Source of the DNA: Alphaproteobacteria bacterium
GTDB lineage: Bacteria; Pseudomonadota; Alphaproteobacteria; WRAU01; Hepatincolaceae
Length of the DNA: 64,000 nucleotides
Assembly: GCA_009780035.1 (NCBI GenBank)
Contig: WRAU01000002.1
Span: 1-64,000, forward strand
Direction: 5' to 3'
The notes beneath the pieces were generated by a model. The model had not been told where the DNA came from. It ran no database searches and was given only the letters and a program-made list of their open reading frames with translations. Position 1 is the stretch's first letter. Every line of letters starts with the position of its first letter. Shown in pieces: positions 34,590-45,266 of this stretch. Made by a program: the position numbers and the translations under genes.

Positions 34590-36830
34590 ATGGAAATGAA
34601 AAAAGAATGGGAAGGATTTAAAGATGGCAACTGGAGTAAAGAGATTGATGTTAGAAATTTCATTCAATTAAATTACACAGTATATGAAGGCGATGGCAGC
34701 TTTTTAGCGCCAGCCACCAAAAAAACTTTAAACCTTTTTGAAAAAGTTAAAAAACTGCAAGAGCAAGAACTTAAAAAAGGAGGAATGCTAGATTTAGATT
34801 TTGAGCATCCTTCAAGTTTAACCTCGCATGGTGCAGGGTATATTGATAAATCTTTGGAAGAAATTGTAGGTCTGCAAACAGATGCTCCGTTTAAAAGATC
34901 TATCATGCCGAAAGGCGGTTGGAGAACAGTAGAAAAGGCCTGTGAATCATACGGTTATAAGTTGTCTCCTGATGTTATTGAAATTTTTTCTAAGTATAGA
35001 AAAACTCATAATGACGGCGTGTTTGATGTTTATGACAGCGAAATTAAAAAAGCTAGAAAATCTGGCGTAATTACTGGGCTTCCTGATGGCTATGGACGCG
35101 GCAGAATTATAGGCGATTACCGCAGAGTTGCTCTTTACGGGGTTGATAAATTGATTGAAGACAAAAAGTTCCAAAAATCTTCTATTGAAACTGAAGAATT
35201 TTCTGAGGAAAATATTCGCCTGCAAGAAGAAATTGCTGAACAAATTAAAGCTCTTAATGACCTTAAAACTATGGCATCTTTTTATGGCTTTGATATCGGC
35301 AGACCTGCTGAAACTGCTAAGGAAGCAATCCAATGGTTGTATTTTGCTTATTTAGGAGCTACGAAAGATCAAGATGGGGCGGCAACTTCTATTGGCAGAA
35401 CCAGCACTTTCTTAGATGTTTATATCCAAAGAGATTTAGCAAAAGGTTTAATCACTGAAGAAATAGCCCAAGAATATATAGACCATTTCGTAATGAAGCT
35501 AAGAATGGTTAGATTCCTTAGAACTCCAGATTATAATGAACTATTCTCTGGCGATCCAGTTTGGGTAACTGAATCAATTGCCGGCATGGGTGAAGATGGT
35601 CGTCCTCTTGTAAGCAAAACTTCTTTCCGTATTTTGCATACTCTTTATAACTTAGGACCAGCACCAGAACCAAATTTAACAGTGTTATGGTCAACCGAGC
35701 TGCCAAAAGGATTTAAAGATTTTTGCTCTAAAGTATCTATAGATACCAGCTCAATTCAATATGAAAATGATGATGTAATGAAACCGCATTGGGGCGACGA
35801 TTATGCCATTGCCTGCTGTGTTTCTGCTATGCGTGTTGGCAAGCAGATGCAGTTCTTTGGTGCAAGATGCAATTTAGCTAAAGCCTTATTGTATGCTATA
35901 AATGGCGGTCGCGATGAAATGACTGGCGAACAGGTTGGTCCTAAATTAGCGCCAATCACTAGTGAATACCTAGATTATAATGAAGTGGTAGCTAAGTTTG
36001 ATACTTTTATTGCATGGCTTGCTAAAACTTATGTGCGGGCGTTAAATAAAATCCATTATATGCACGATAAATATGCTTATGAATCTTTGCAAATGTCTTT
36101 ACATGACAGAGATATTCTAAGAACTATGGCATGCGGTATTGCTGGACTTTCTATTGTGGCAGATTCTTTATCGGCAATTAAATATGCAAAAGTTAAGGTT
36201 GTGCGCGATGAAACTGGTTTAGCTACAGACTATGTTATAGAAGGCGATTTCCCAACATTCGGCAATGCTGATGACAGAGTAGATTCTATAGCTCATGATA
36301 CAGTTGTTAAGTTTATGAATGAAATTAAAACTCATAAAGCCTATAGAGATGCTATGCCAACGCAATCAGTTTTAACTATAACTTCAAATGTGGTTTATGG
36401 TAAAAAAACTGGGAATACTCCAGACGGCAGAAGAAAAGGCGAGCCGTTTGCACCTGGTGCGAATCCTATGCATGGCAGAGATAAAAATGGAGCGGTTAAT
36501 GCGGCAATATCTTTATCTAAAGTTCCTTATGAGCATTCATTGGACGGTATTTCTTGGACTTTCTCTATTGTGCCTAAAGCCTTAGGTAAAGCTGAAGAGG
36601 AAAGAACTTCTAATCTTAGCGGCTTTATAGACGGATATTTTTCTATGAAAGGACATCATATTAATGTGAATGTATTTAATAGAGAAATGCTGTTAGATGC
36701 TATGGAGCATCCAGAACTATATCCGCAGTTAACTATTAGGGTTTCTGGCTATGCGGTTAATTTTGTTAAATTAACAAAAGCACAGCAAATGGATGTGGTA
36801 AATAGAACTTTCCACGAACGCATGAATTAA
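34590..36830 (+). CDS. pflB: Pyruvate formate-lyase (formate C-acetyltransferase)
   Basis: Converts pyruvate and CoA to acetyl-CoA and formate without oxygen. The protein is 746 aa from the ATG at 34590 (TGGAG upstream), near E. coli's 760. The catalytic Cys pair is in AIACCVSAM, and the glycyl radical is Gly720 in RVSGYAVNF, 26 residues from the end as in E. coli. The gene is oxygen-sensitive in function, so the cell must spend time in low oxygen. The activase gene follows after a palindromic repeat. Confidence 0.97.
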   Translation: MEMKKEWEGFKDGNWSKEIDVRNFIQLNYTVYEGDGSFLAPATKKTLNLFEKVKKLQEQELKKGGMLDLDFEHPSSLTSHGAGYIDKSLEEIVGLQTDAPFKRSIMPKGGWRTVEKACESYGYKLSPDVIEIFSKYRKTHNDGVFDVYDSEIKKARKSGVITGLPDGYGRGRIIGDYRRVALYGVDKLIEDKKFQKSSIETEEFSEENIRLQEEIAEQIKALNDLKTMASFYGFDIGRPAETAKEAIQWLYFAYLGATKDQDGAATSIGRTSTFLDVYIQRDLAKGLITEEIAQEYIDHFVMKLRMVRFLRTPDYNELFSGDPVWVTESIAGMGEDGRPLVSKTSFRILHTLYNLGPAPEPNLTVLWSTELPKGFKDFCSKVSIDTSSIQYENDDVMKPHWGDDYAIACCVSAMRVGKQMQFFGARCNLAKALLYAINGGRDEMTGEQVGPKLAPITSEYLDYNEVVAKFDTFIAWLAKTYVRALNKIHYMHDKYAYESLQMSLHDRDILRTMACGIAGLSIVADSLSAIKYAKVKVVRDETGLATDYVIEGDFPTFGNADDRVDSIAHDTVVKFMNEIKTHKAYRDAMPTQSVLTITSNVVYGKKTGNTPDGRRKGEPFAPGANPMHGRDKNGAVNAAISLSKVPYEHSLDGISWTFSIVPKALGKAEEERTSNLSGFIDGYFSMKGHHINVNVFNREMLLDAMEHPELYPQLTIRVSGYAVNFVKLTKAQQMDVVNRTFHERMN

Positions 36831-36931
36831 GTTTTGGTCTTTTTGCTTTTTATATCACTAGCTTTACTCCAAAGCATATCCGTTATGTAAGGAGTAAAGC
36901 TAGTGATATAAAAAGCAAAAATCCTAAAACT
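36831..36931. repeat. Palindromic repeat family A, near-perfect copy 4
   Basis: It starts on the first base after the pflB stop. Arms of 40 bases pair with only four mismatches (near GGTC versus GGAT): GTTTTGGTCTTTTTGCTTTT then TATATCACTAGCTTTACTCC, and the complementary right arm. The loop is 20 bases (AAAGCATATCCGTTATGTAA). It would make a very stable RNA hairpin between pflB and pflA. Confidence 0.9.
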
Positions 36932-37010
36932 TATTTAATTTAGCTTGGATGCTTTATCTAGTAAGATAAAAGTATTCAAGCTAATATTTTATGAAAATGG
37001 ATTTAAAAGC

Positions 37011-37745
37011 ATGAAAACAAGAATTCATTCTATAGAATCAATGGGGACTGTTGATGGTCCGGGCATTAGATTTATTGTTTTTTTTCAAGGTTGTGTAATG
37101 GGGTGCAGGTTTTGCCATAACCGTGATACTTGGGATAAACATGCTGGATACGAAATTTCTATTGATGAAATAATAAGCCAAGTCCAAAAAGGGTTGCCTT
37201 TTTTTAAACAAGGACAGGGTGGGATTACTGCCAGCGGTGGTGAACCATTAATTCATGCTGAATTTATTGAAGAACTATTTAAAAGATGTAAAGATTTAGG
37301 CATTACAACAGCACTTGATACCAGCGGGTGTGTGGAGTTAACCGATTCTGTTAAAAATGTCCTTGCCCAAACTGACTATGTGTTATTAGATATTAAGCAT
37401 ATGGTTGATGAAAAGCATAAGATTCTTACTGGGCGCCATAATGATTTAGTTTTCGCTTTTGCCGACTATATTAAAAACATGCCGTTGAATATTTGGATTC
37501 GTCATGTTGTTGTGTCTGGATATACTGACGATATGGCAGATGTGGAAAAGCTCTCCCTGTATATTCAATCACTAGGCGAAGCCGTGAAACGCATTGATAT
37601 TTTGCCTTATCATACTATGGGTATTTATAAATGGGAACAAATGGGATTAGCATATCCATTAGTTGGCATTGAACCCCCAAGTGATGAAGTTTTACAACAA
37701 ATAAAACAAACCCTAGAAAAACATAATAAAAATGTTTATTTGTAG
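37011..37745 (+). CDS. pflA: Pyruvate formate-lyase activating enzyme (radical SAM)
   Basis: Makes the glycyl radical on PflB. The protein is 244 aa from the ATG at 37011, since the family starts at about RIHSIESMGTVDGPGIRF. The [4Fe-4S] cluster motif CVMGCRFC (CxxxCxxC) follows, and SGGEPL is the SAM-binding GGE motif. The ribosome site is weak, so expression may depend on the transcript from pflB passing through the hairpin. Confidence 0.95.
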   Translation: MKTRIHSIESMGTVDGPGIRFIVFFQGCVMGCRFCHNRDTWDKHAGYEISIDEIISQVQKGLPFFKQGQGGITASGGEPLIHAEFIEELFKRCKDLGITTALDTSGCVELTDSVKNVLAQTDYVLLDIKHMVDEKHKILTGRHNDLVFAFADYIKNMPLNIWIRHVVVSGYTDDMADVEKLSLYIQSLGEAVKRIDILPYHTMGIYKWEQMGLAYPLVGIEPPSDEVLQQIKQTLEKHNKNVYL

Positions 37746-37876
37746 AAAGGTATAGATAATAAATTAAATAGCAAAAAAGGATATATAACTAAAAAACTTA
37801 TTTTAATATTCTATAAAATATATCTATAGTTATTTTATGAAATATAATAAGTAAAGTTCCTTTTAATTTTTTAAAT

Positions 37877-38941
37877 TTATTTTAAAGTATATTTTAGTTT
37901 GATCCAATATTCTTTTAAAGGTAAAAGAATTTTTTTAAACAGCAGATAATGTAGAATATATTTATGATTTTTGTATAGTATATTTTCTAGCTCTTTTTGT
38001 CTATTTATGTCATTTAAAGTTAAATCTAAACCATTATTAATCATATTTTCTAATTGTTTTTTCCAAATGATTAAATAATCTTTTCTATATTTATGAGCAA
38101 TTCTGTAAAAATTATAATAATAATTATTAATAAAAGAAAAATATAGAGTTTTTTTATATCTAGTAAATTTTTTCCAATTTCTATTTTTTAAATTGTCTTC
38201 TAAAAAATTGTAAATTTCAAAAATAACAAAAGCTTTTCCTTTAGAGTTAGATGATGAGGTCATATTAGTTTGACGATAACAATATAGCGGCTCATTAACT
38301 ATATAGATTCTATCAGCTTCAAATAAGGTTTCTATAAAGAATGTAACATCTTGATAAGATGCTCCTTTTGTTTCAATTATTTTTATATTATTGCTTAATA
38401 GAAACTCCCTTTTATAAATTGCCGACCATATGGCAGGAGAAATATAGAATAAATTTAAATTGTCTTTTACTATTAAATCAGATGATGAATCCAAATTAAT
38501 ATTGTGATTATTAAAAATATTGTATTTTTCATATTTTTCCTTTTTATTCTTACTTTTATCCCAATATTGGTAATAATCTCCCCTTATAATTTGAGCAGTA
38601 GTCTTAGAAGTTTTATCTATTAATTTTTGATACATACTCTCTAAGATAAAATCATCACTTTCAACAATACCAATCCATTCTCCAGAAGCTTTTTCTATAC
38701 CCAAATTAACAGCCTTACCGTAGCCGCCATTTTTTTTACAGTCAATAATGATAATTCTATTATCTTTCTTGGAGAATTCTTGAATAATTTCTAAAGAATT
38801 ATCTGACGAAGCATCATTTACAATAATAATTTCAAGATTCTTATATTCTTGATTTACTATGGAATCCAAACATTGATGTAAGTATTTCTCTACATTATAT
38901 ACAGGAACAATAATACTTAATAGTGGCATATGACTTGTCAT
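37877..38941 (-). CDS. Family-2 glycosyltransferase
   Basis: The protein is 354 aa with a GT-A fold at the N-terminus: LLSIIVPVYNVEKYLHQCLD, IIIVNDASSDNS, GYGKAVNLGIEKASGEWI and the metal-binding VESDDFI. The C-terminal part is Lys/Tyr/Asn-rich and unassigned. It would add a sugar to a surface polysaccharide or LPS. Four bases after the next GT2 gene on the same strand. The base composition is even more AT-rich than its neighbours, which hints at transfer. Confidence 0.88.
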   Translation of the reverse strand: MTSHMPLLSIIVPVYNVEKYLHQCLDSIVNQEYKNLEIIIVNDASSDNSLEIIQEFSKKDNRIIIIDCKKNGGYGKAVNLGIEKASGEWIGIVESDDFILESMYQKLIDKTSKTTAQIIRGDYYQYWDKSKNKKEKYEKYNIFNNHNINLDSSSDLIVKDNLNLFYISPAIWSAIYKREFLLSNNIKIIETKGASYQDVTFFIETLFEADRIYIVNEPLYCYRQTNMTSSSNSKGKAFVIFEIYNFLEDNLKNRNWKKFTRYKKTLYFSFINNYYYNFYRIAHKYRKDYLIIWKKQLENMINNGLDLTLNDINRQKELENILYKNHKYILHYLLFKKILLPLKEYWIKLKYTLK

Positions 38942-38945
38942 AATT

Positions 38946-40119
38946 TTAATTTTTATAAATTTTATATGTTAATTTTGGTATAGAAGAAATAAATTCTATG
39001 AAAATTTTAAATAAAAGACTAGAAATTTTTATAATCTTATTAATACTTAAATTACCTATAATTTTTATTATTAGTTTAATCAGTTTAATAATCTTACTAA
39101 AAATACTTTGTTTATAAATATCTTTTAAAAGCATTTTATAATAAAAACTTTTATAATTATGTTTTATTTTCTTTAATTTATTATAGTAAAATCTATGGTG
39201 ATGTTTTAAGATATTATTTAAATAATTGTTATCAATTTCTTGGTTAAGAAAATTGCTGGCTTCCTTAAAGTAAGTTATATCCCTATTTAAAGAGTTGTTT
39301 TTTCCAGTTAATCCCCAATATAAGATATGGTTACATAAATAATAATTAATGCTATTATAATATTTATCATAAAGATTGTGCTTAATAAATAAATCTTTAA
39401 CAAGTTTGTTTATTTTCATAATATCTACAAATTTACTATTATTCTGTGTGATAGCTGAATTATTTTGTATATAAAAATAAACTGCTGTATTCGCATAAAG
39501 CACCTCTGTTTTATTATCATGTAATAAAAACATGTAGAAAAAAACACTATCTTCAAAGGTCAAATTTTTAGGAAAATATATATTATTATCTTTTATAATT
39601 TTAAGATTATAAAGTTTAAACACAGAAACATTAATATTTACTAAATTATTCAATAAATGATTTTTATTAACTAATTTAATTTCATTAAGATCATTTATAA
39701 AAAAGTTATTATTATGATAACTGTCTTTATAAAAATGTTTTGATTTTATATCAAACAGGATATATTGTGGAATGGCTAAATTAACATTATTGTCTTTTAA
39801 AGAAGTATATAAAATTTCAATACTATCAAAACTTATAAAATCATCTGAGTCAATAAATGTTATATAGTCTCCCGTAGCTTTATTTATTCCAATATTTCTT
39901 GCTTCTGACCATCCCATATTGTCTTTATTGATGATAGATTTTATTCTATTATCCTTTAAGGCATATTCGTTTATTATTTCACTAGAATTATCAGTTGAAG
40001 CATCATTAATAATAATGATTTCAAGATTATTATAGCTTTGATTAATTATTGAATCTAAGCACTTCTTCAAAAACTTAGATGTATTATATACTGGAATTAC
40101 TACTGAGATTAATTCTAGC
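38946..40119 (-). CDS. Family-2 glycosyltransferase
   Basis: The protein is 391 aa with the same GT-A domain: ISVVIPVYNTSKFLKKCLDS, IIIINDASTDNSSEI, GWSEARNIGINKATGDY and YITFIDSDDFIS. It likely starts at a TTG (40119-40121), four bases after the ppiD stop, so it is translated from the same mRNA. The C-terminus has basic Lys/Ile-rich segments (KIIKLIKLIIKIIG) that may contact the membrane. Probable partner of the GT downstream in making a surface glycan. Confidence 0.85.
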
Positions 40120-40125
40120 AAACAA

Positions 40126-42000
40126 TTAATTCCCAGCTTGCGGAGCTAATCTATTTTTAATGGCATCTTCATTAATTTTGATTTTATATTTTTCGCTTAA
40201 TATTCTAGTATAGATTTCAAAGAATGATTGGGCGTAATTAGGATTCACATAGTGGTTAAAATTCACAACATCTTGATTGCGGACGCCGTTTTTATCGTAT
40301 TTAATATCTTTATTTTTTATACTATCAACTACAGCCACAATTCTATTTTGATTTTTCAAAGTGCCAGCAATCGGTATATTTTTATTAGAGGTAAAAATAA
40401 TCTCAATTGTTTCATTAGAAAAAGGACTATGATTATCTCCCATTGTGCCTCTAAATTGACGCACCGGATAACCTAACTTATCTATGCTTTTACCAGCAGA
40501 AATACTCGCAATAATTTGATTCTCTAACTCAACACTTTTTTCTTGAATTTGGTTATTCTGCCATAGAGATGTTAAATCTTTTCTAGCTTCTGCTACTGAT
40601 TTTAATGATGCCGGTATAATATTATTTACATGAACAATAAAGAAATTACCGTTAGAATCATCAATTATTCCAGAATTTTGTGATTCTTCTATAGTAGAAA
40701 TTTGTTTATAAACTTCTTCAGATATTTTTTTATCCACAACATTAGCTTCAGTTAAGCCTTTAAATTCTTGAAAGGTTGCCCCAACTTTTGCTGCAATTTC
40801 TTTTAATGGTAAATTTTGCGATACCATTGAAAGAATTTCATTTCTTTTTTCTTCTAAAATGGCAGTTCTTTTTTGATTTAATAAATCTTCTTTAATTAAA
40901 TCTTTAACTTCAACAAAAGATTTAGCTTGTGCCGGTGTAATTTTAGTAACTTTAAATATATGCCAGCCTACAGGAGATTGAGTTGGACCTTGCAGTTCGT
41001 TCAATTTTGCACTAAAAACTGCCTTAGATAAATCTTCCGGTAAAGAGTTTGCATCAATATTATCTATAGTTGAAAATTCTTTGGCGATTTTTTTACCGTC
41101 TTTTAGTTCAGCAAGAGCTTTTTCTGCATCTTCTTTAGTTTCAAAAGATACCTGTGAAATAGTTCTATTTTCAGTTGCTAAATAAGATGTTTTAGTTTTT
41201 TCGTAATGTTCTTTTAACTCGCTATCCGTAATTTTAATATTAGAAATTAATTTATTCACATTCACCATTAAAAACTCACCATTACGGGTTTCTAATGTTG
41301 TAAAGTAAGATTTATTTTCGTCGCGGAGTTTTTCTAAATCAGTATCAGTTGGAGCTTTTAGTGAAGATTTAACAATCAATGATTGAATATCAATATATTT
41401 AATAGTGCGTTCTTGCGATAAAGCCATTAAATCTATGTAAGATACAAAAAACGGCTGATTTACAAGAGGAACAATCGGTTCTAACAGCTGGTCTCTAAGA
41501 ATATTATTGGTAACATTTTCCATAAATGCTTCTTCAGATCCAAAAATAGTGGTAACTCTTGCACGGAATTCATCAGAATTAAAAGTTCCGTCAGGATTTT
41601 TAAATACCGGAATTTCTGAAATTAAGCGCAGCAATAAATCTTTATCTACAGATAAGCCAATTTTTTCTGCTTCATTAGCAAATAGCAAAGTATTAATATG
41701 CTGTGAAATTAAATTATTCAAATATTGCATAAGCATATAAGGATTTTGCTGAATGTAGTAATAATTTTTTTGAACAAAGGCTGAATATTCGCCTAAAATA
41801 ACATTAGCAACGGTGTATTTACTTCCAACCACTATCCATTTGTTGTCATCGGTATTGCTTGTAAAGCCCTTGCCGCTAATTACCCAAGGAATCATGCTAA
41901 GTGATACCAGTAGAATTATTATAAAAATTCCAATTTTTTTTACGGAAATTTTTTTAGTTGCAGTAGCGTTTTCCATAGGGCTAGATTTGGTTTTTTTCAT
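40126..42000 (-). CDS. ppiD: PpiD-like membrane-anchored peptidyl-prolyl isomerase
   Basis: The protein is 624 aa: a basic N-terminus, one membrane helix (IGIFIIILLVSLSMIPWVIS, about residues 24-43), a SurA-type N domain (QYLNNLISQHINTLLFANEAEKIGL), and a parvulin domain at about residues 260-360 (KDGKKIAKEFSTIDN, LQGPTQSPVGWHIFKVT). It helps fold proteins leaving the Sec translocon. It is divergent from tpiA, as in many alphaproteobacteria. The two glycosyltransferases behind it are probably an insertion into this otherwise conserved locus. Confidence 0.88.
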   Translation of the reverse strand: MKKTKSSPMENATATKKISVKKIGIFIIILLVSLSMIPWVISGKGFTSNTDDNKWIVVGSKYTVANVILGEYSAFVQKNYYYIQQNPYMLMQYLNNLISQHINTLLFANEAEKIGLSVDKDLLLRLISEIPVFKNPDGTFNSDEFRARVTTIFGSEEAFMENVTNNILRDQLLEPIVPLVNQPFFVSYIDLMALSQERTIKYIDIQSLIVKSSLKAPTDTDLEKLRDENKSYFTTLETRNGEFLMVNVNKLISNIKITDSELKEHYEKTKTSYLATENRTISQVSFETKEDAEKALAELKDGKKIAKEFSTIDNIDANSLPEDLSKAVFSAKLNELQGPTQSPVGWHIFKVTKITPAQAKSFVEVKDLIKEDLLNQKRTAILEEKRNEILSMVSQNLPLKEIAAKVGATFQEFKGLTEANVVDKKISEEVYKQISTIEESQNSGIIDDSNGNFFIVHVNNIIPASLKSVAEARKDLTSLWQNNQIQEKSVELENQIIASISAGKSIDKLGYPVRQFRGTMGDNHSPFSNETIEIIFTSNKNIPIAGTLKNQNRIVAVVDSIKNKDIKYDKNGVRNQDVVNFNHYVNPNYAQSFFEIYTRILSEKYKIKINEDAIKNRLAPQAGN

Positions 42001-42119
42001 GTAATTTCTCGTTAATCAATTATATTAAACACTATAACTATATAGCACAATTGAAAATATTGCAATATTAAAAAATTTATGATAATCTAAACATTAGAAA
42101 ATTTAAGGATAAAAGCATA

Positions 42120-42875
42120 ATGAATAGAAAGATTTTAATTGCCGGCAATTGGAAAATGAATGGCACAATTGAAGATTCTAAAACTAGAATTAATGGAATT
42201 AACGATTTTATAAGTAAAAATGGCGATAAAGGAGCTGAAATATTGGTTTGCCCTCCGTTTACTTTATTGTCTGCCGTAATTTCATACACTAAGAATACTG
42301 AAATTAAAGTAGGAGCACAAGACTGCCATTTTAATAAATCAGGTGCTCATACCGGAGATATTAGTGCAGCTATGCTTACTGATATTGGCTGTAAATATGT
42401 AATATTAGGGCATTCTGAAAGAAGAGCTAATCATGGTGAAACCAATGAAATAGTGCAGTCTAAATCTACAGCTGCTTTAGAAAACAATCTTAATGTAATT
42501 TTGTGTATCGGTGAAACCCTAGAGGAGCGCAAGCAGAATAAAACTATTGCGGTAGTGGAAAATCAAATTAAAAACTCTCTTAGCGCTTTGGCGACGGCAG
42601 AGAATACGGTAATTGCCTATGAGCCTATATGGGCGATTGGCACAGGGCTTACTCCAACCACTGCAGAAATAACTGAAGTTCATATGGCAATTCGTAAGTT
42701 TTTAGCATCAATAAAGGGAGATGCTTTTGCCCAAAACACTAGAATTCTTTATGGCGGATCGCTTAATCCTAATAATGCTAAGGAAATATTGGCGATTGCC
42801 GATGTTGATGGCGGCTTAATTGGCGGGGCTTCGCTTAAAGCTGAAGATTTCTGCAAAATAATAGATGCAATTTAG
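42120..42875 (+). CDS. tpiA: Triosephosphate isomerase
   Basis: Glycolytic enzyme. The protein is 251 aa. NWKMNGT with the substrate-binding Asn/Lys, catalytic His in GHSERR, catalytic Glu in AYEPIWAIGTG, and phosphate loop YGGSLNPNN and GGASL. First gene of the tpiA-secG-pyrG-kdsA run. Two palindromic repeats flank the next gene. Confidence 0.97.
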   Translation: MNRKILIAGNWKMNGTIEDSKTRINGINDFISKNGDKGAEILVCPPFTLLSAVISYTKNTEIKVGAQDCHFNKSGAHTGDISAAMLTDIGCKYVILGHSERRANHGETNEIVQSKSTAALENNLNVILCIGETLEERKQNKTIAVVENQIKNSLSALATAENTVIAYEPIWAIGTGLTPTTAEITEVHMAIRKFLASIKGDAFAQNTRILYGGSLNPNNAKEILAIADVDGGLIGGASLKAEDFCKIIDAI

Positions 42876-42965
42876 CCTTTTTGCATTTACTATTCATGAG
42901 TTTTACTCCTCACATACTATGGGTATGATATGGAGTAAAATTCCTGATATAAAAGCAAACCGCAT
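42875..42965. repeat. Palindromic repeat family A, copy 5
   Basis: It starts at the tpiA stop: CCTTTTTGCATTTACTATTC, then GAGTTTTACTCC; right arm GGAGTAAAATTCCTGATATA then AAAGCAAAC. The loop CTCACATACTATGGGTATG is almost identical to the loop of copy 6 on the other side of secG. Confidence 0.8.
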
Positions 42966-43065
42966 AATTTGTAAATTATTTTGCAAAGCAAAATTAAACT
43001 TGGTTCTATTGAACGAAGTGAAATAAAAAATTCATAAATTGTTAAATTTATAAGGAAAAACTAAG

Positions 43066-43428
43066 ATGCTGACAATTTTTTATGTTATTCAATTTATTGT
43101 AGCCATACTGCTTATTTTGGTAGTAATGTTTCAAAAAACTGAAGGAGGAACATCTCTGGTAAGCACTAATACCTATAACTCTTTCTTTTCGCCTAAGTCA
43201 ATGGTTGCAAATCCCTTAACCCGAATTACAATTATTTTAGGTTTTTTGTTTTTCGTAAATAGTATTGTTATTGGAGCGATTCATATTAATAAAAGATCTA
43301 ATGATGAGGCTTTGTTACAGCAAATTCAAAAAATGCAGGATGAAAAAGCAGCGCCAAAAACACCAAAAGATATTGCGGAAATAGAGAAAGAATCGGGGTT
43401 GCCGCAAGCACCATTAGGCAATAAGTAG
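43066..43428 (+). CDS. secG: Preprotein translocase subunit SecG
   Basis: The protein is 120 aa with two membrane helices (residues about 3-22 and 54-74), joined by the conserved MFQKTEGGTSL region, and a charged C-terminal tail. It is an auxiliary part of the SecYEG export channel. TAAGGAAAAA supports the start. It is bracketed by two copies of the palindromic repeat. Confidence 0.9.
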   Translation: MLTIFYVIQFIVAILLILVVMFQKTEGGTSLVSTNTYNSFFSPKSMVANPLTRITIILGFLFFVNSIVIGAIHINKRSNDEALLQQIQKMQDEKAAPKTPKDIAEIEKESGLPQAPLGNK

Positions 43429-43530
43429 TTTTGGTCTTTTTGCATTTCTATTCATTCGTTTTACTCCTCACATACTATGGGTATGCTATTTAGTAAAACT
43501 CATGATATAAAAGCAAAATCCTCAAAATTA
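43428..43530. repeat. Palindromic repeat family A, copy 6
   Basis: It starts on the last base of the secG stop: GTTTTGGTCTTTTTGCATTT, then TACTCCTCACATACTATGGG; right arm AGTAAAACTCATGATATAAA and GCAAAATCCTCAAAATTA. Copies 5 and 6 are direct repeats on either side of secG. Confidence 0.85.
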
Positions 43531-43625
43531 TAGAAAATTTGCAATATTTTGCGTTTCTCAGTTGCCTCTTTGGCATTTTAGCACTATATATAGTGTAATT
43601 ATTTTTTGTTGAGGGTTTATTAAAA

Positions 43626-45266
43626 TTGAAATTTATTTTTATTACAGGCGGGGTTACATCTTCTTTAGGAAAGGGGATAGTTTCAGCATCTTTAGGAGCA
43701 TTGCTTAAAGCTCGCGGCTATAAAGTTAGAAATAAGAAAATGGATCCTTATCTTAATGTTGATCCAGGAACAATGAATCCCATTCAGCATGGTGAAGTTT
43801 TTGTATTGGACGATGGTGCAGAAACCGACCTAGATTTAGGGCATTATGAAAGATTTACCGGCAATACAGCCAATAAAAATGATAGCATTAGTGCCGGAAA
43901 AATTTACTTCAATGTGTTAGAAAAAGAAAGAAGGGGCGATTATTTAGGTGAAACTATTCAAGTAATCCCTCATGTTACCAATGAAATCAAGGCTTTTATT
44001 GAAAGAGACTTGCATGATGAAGATTTTGTTATTTGCGAAATCGGCGGCACGGTTGGCGATATTGAAGCCACGCCTTTCTTAGAAGCAGTCCGTCAGTTTG
44101 CTAACGACAAGGGACATGAAAATGTTCTGTTCCTGCACCTTACCTTAGTGCCTTATTTAGAAACCAGCGATGAAATTAAAACTAAGCCAACGCAGCATTC
44201 TGTGCGTGAGTTGCAATCGTTAGGGATTAAGCCGGATATTCTATTATGCCGATCCTCCCACACTATTAGCGAAGCAGAAAAAAGAAAAATTGCTTTGTTC
44301 TGCAATGTCGATATTAAAGATGTTATTGAAGGGAGAGATTTAAGCAGTATTTATAAAGTTCCTCTTAGCTATCACAGGCAGGGGATTGACGAGAGAGTTC
44401 TGTATCACTTCGGCATAGAAAATTCAAAAATAGATGTATCGCAATGGCAGGATATAGAGCACAAAATTGATAGCTATACGCATGAAATTACGGTGGCGTT
44501 AGTAGGAAAATATGTCAGTCTTAAGGATTCTTATAAATCTATTAGCGAGGCTTTGGTGCATGCAGGGCTTTATACAGGCACTAAGGTTAATATCCGCTGG
44601 ATAAATTCTGAAATTTTTGAAAGCGAAAATGTTAATTATAAAGAAATTTTTCAAGATATTAATGGTATTATTGTAGCTCCAGGCTTTGGCGGACGCGGTG
44701 TTGAGGGTAAAATTAAGGCGGTTCATTATGCTAGAGTAAATAGGATTCCCTTTTTAGGAATTTGTTTTGGCATGCAGATGGCTATTATTGAGGCTTCTCG
44801 TAATTTATTAAATATTGCAGATGCAACCTCCAGCGAATTTTCACAAAGCGGCACTTCGGTTGTCGGGTTAATAGAAGAATGGCTTCAAGATGGTGAGCTG
44901 CAAAAAAGGAATATAAACTCGCAAATGGGCGGCACTTTGCGGTTGGGGTCTTACGATTGTGTTTTGCAAGAGGGTTCTAAAATCGCTGAAATTTACGATT
45001 CGCATTTAATTAAAGAAAGACATCGCCATCGCTATGAGGTGAATATTAAGTATAAAGAAGCCCTAGAAAAGGTTGGAGTAATGTTTAGCGGCATGTCGCC
45101 CGATGGCTTGCTGCCTGAAATTATTGAATTAAAAAAAGATAGCCACCCTTGGTTTATTGGCGTGCAGTTCCATCCGGAATTGAAATCTAAAATATTTGCC
45201 CCAAGTCCATTATTTATTTCTTTTGTAAAAGCAGCTTTGGAGAATAATCATGAATCACATAGTTAA
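43626..45266 (+). CDS. pyrG: CTP synthase
   Basis: Makes CTP from UTP, ATP and glutamine. The protein is 546 aa. The start must be the TTG at 43626 because the family begins [16 protein letters not shown]. Synthetase domain to about residue 265, then the glutamine amidotransferase with Cys in GICFGMQM and the His-Glu pair in QFHPE. The next gene kdsA overlaps its end by 17 bases. Confidence 0.97.
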   Translation: MKFIFITGGVTSSLGKGIVSASLGALLKARGYKVRNKKMDPYLNVDPGTMNPIQHGEVFVLDDGAETDLDLGHYERFTGNTANKNDSISAGKIYFNVLEKERRGDYLGETIQVIPHVTNEIKAFIERDLHDEDFVICEIGGTVGDIEATPFLEAVRQFANDKGHENVLFLHLTLVPYLETSDEIKTKPTQHSVRELQSLGIKPDILLCRSSHTISEAEKRKIALFCNVDIKDVIEGRDLSSIYKVPLSYHRQGIDERVLYHFGIENSKIDVSQWQDIEHKIDSYTHEITVALVGKYVSLKDSYKSISEALVHAGLYTGTKVNIRWINSEIFESENVNYKEIFQDINGIIVAPGFGGRGVEGKIKAVHYARVNRIPFLGICFGMQMAIIEASRNLLNIADATSSEFSQSGTSVVGLIEEWLQDGELQKRNINSQMGGTLRLGSYDCVLQEGSKIAEIYDSHLIKERHRHRYEVNIKYKEALEKVGVMFSGMSPDGLLPEIIELKKDSHPWFIGVQFHPELKSKIFAPSPLFISFVKAALENNHESHS

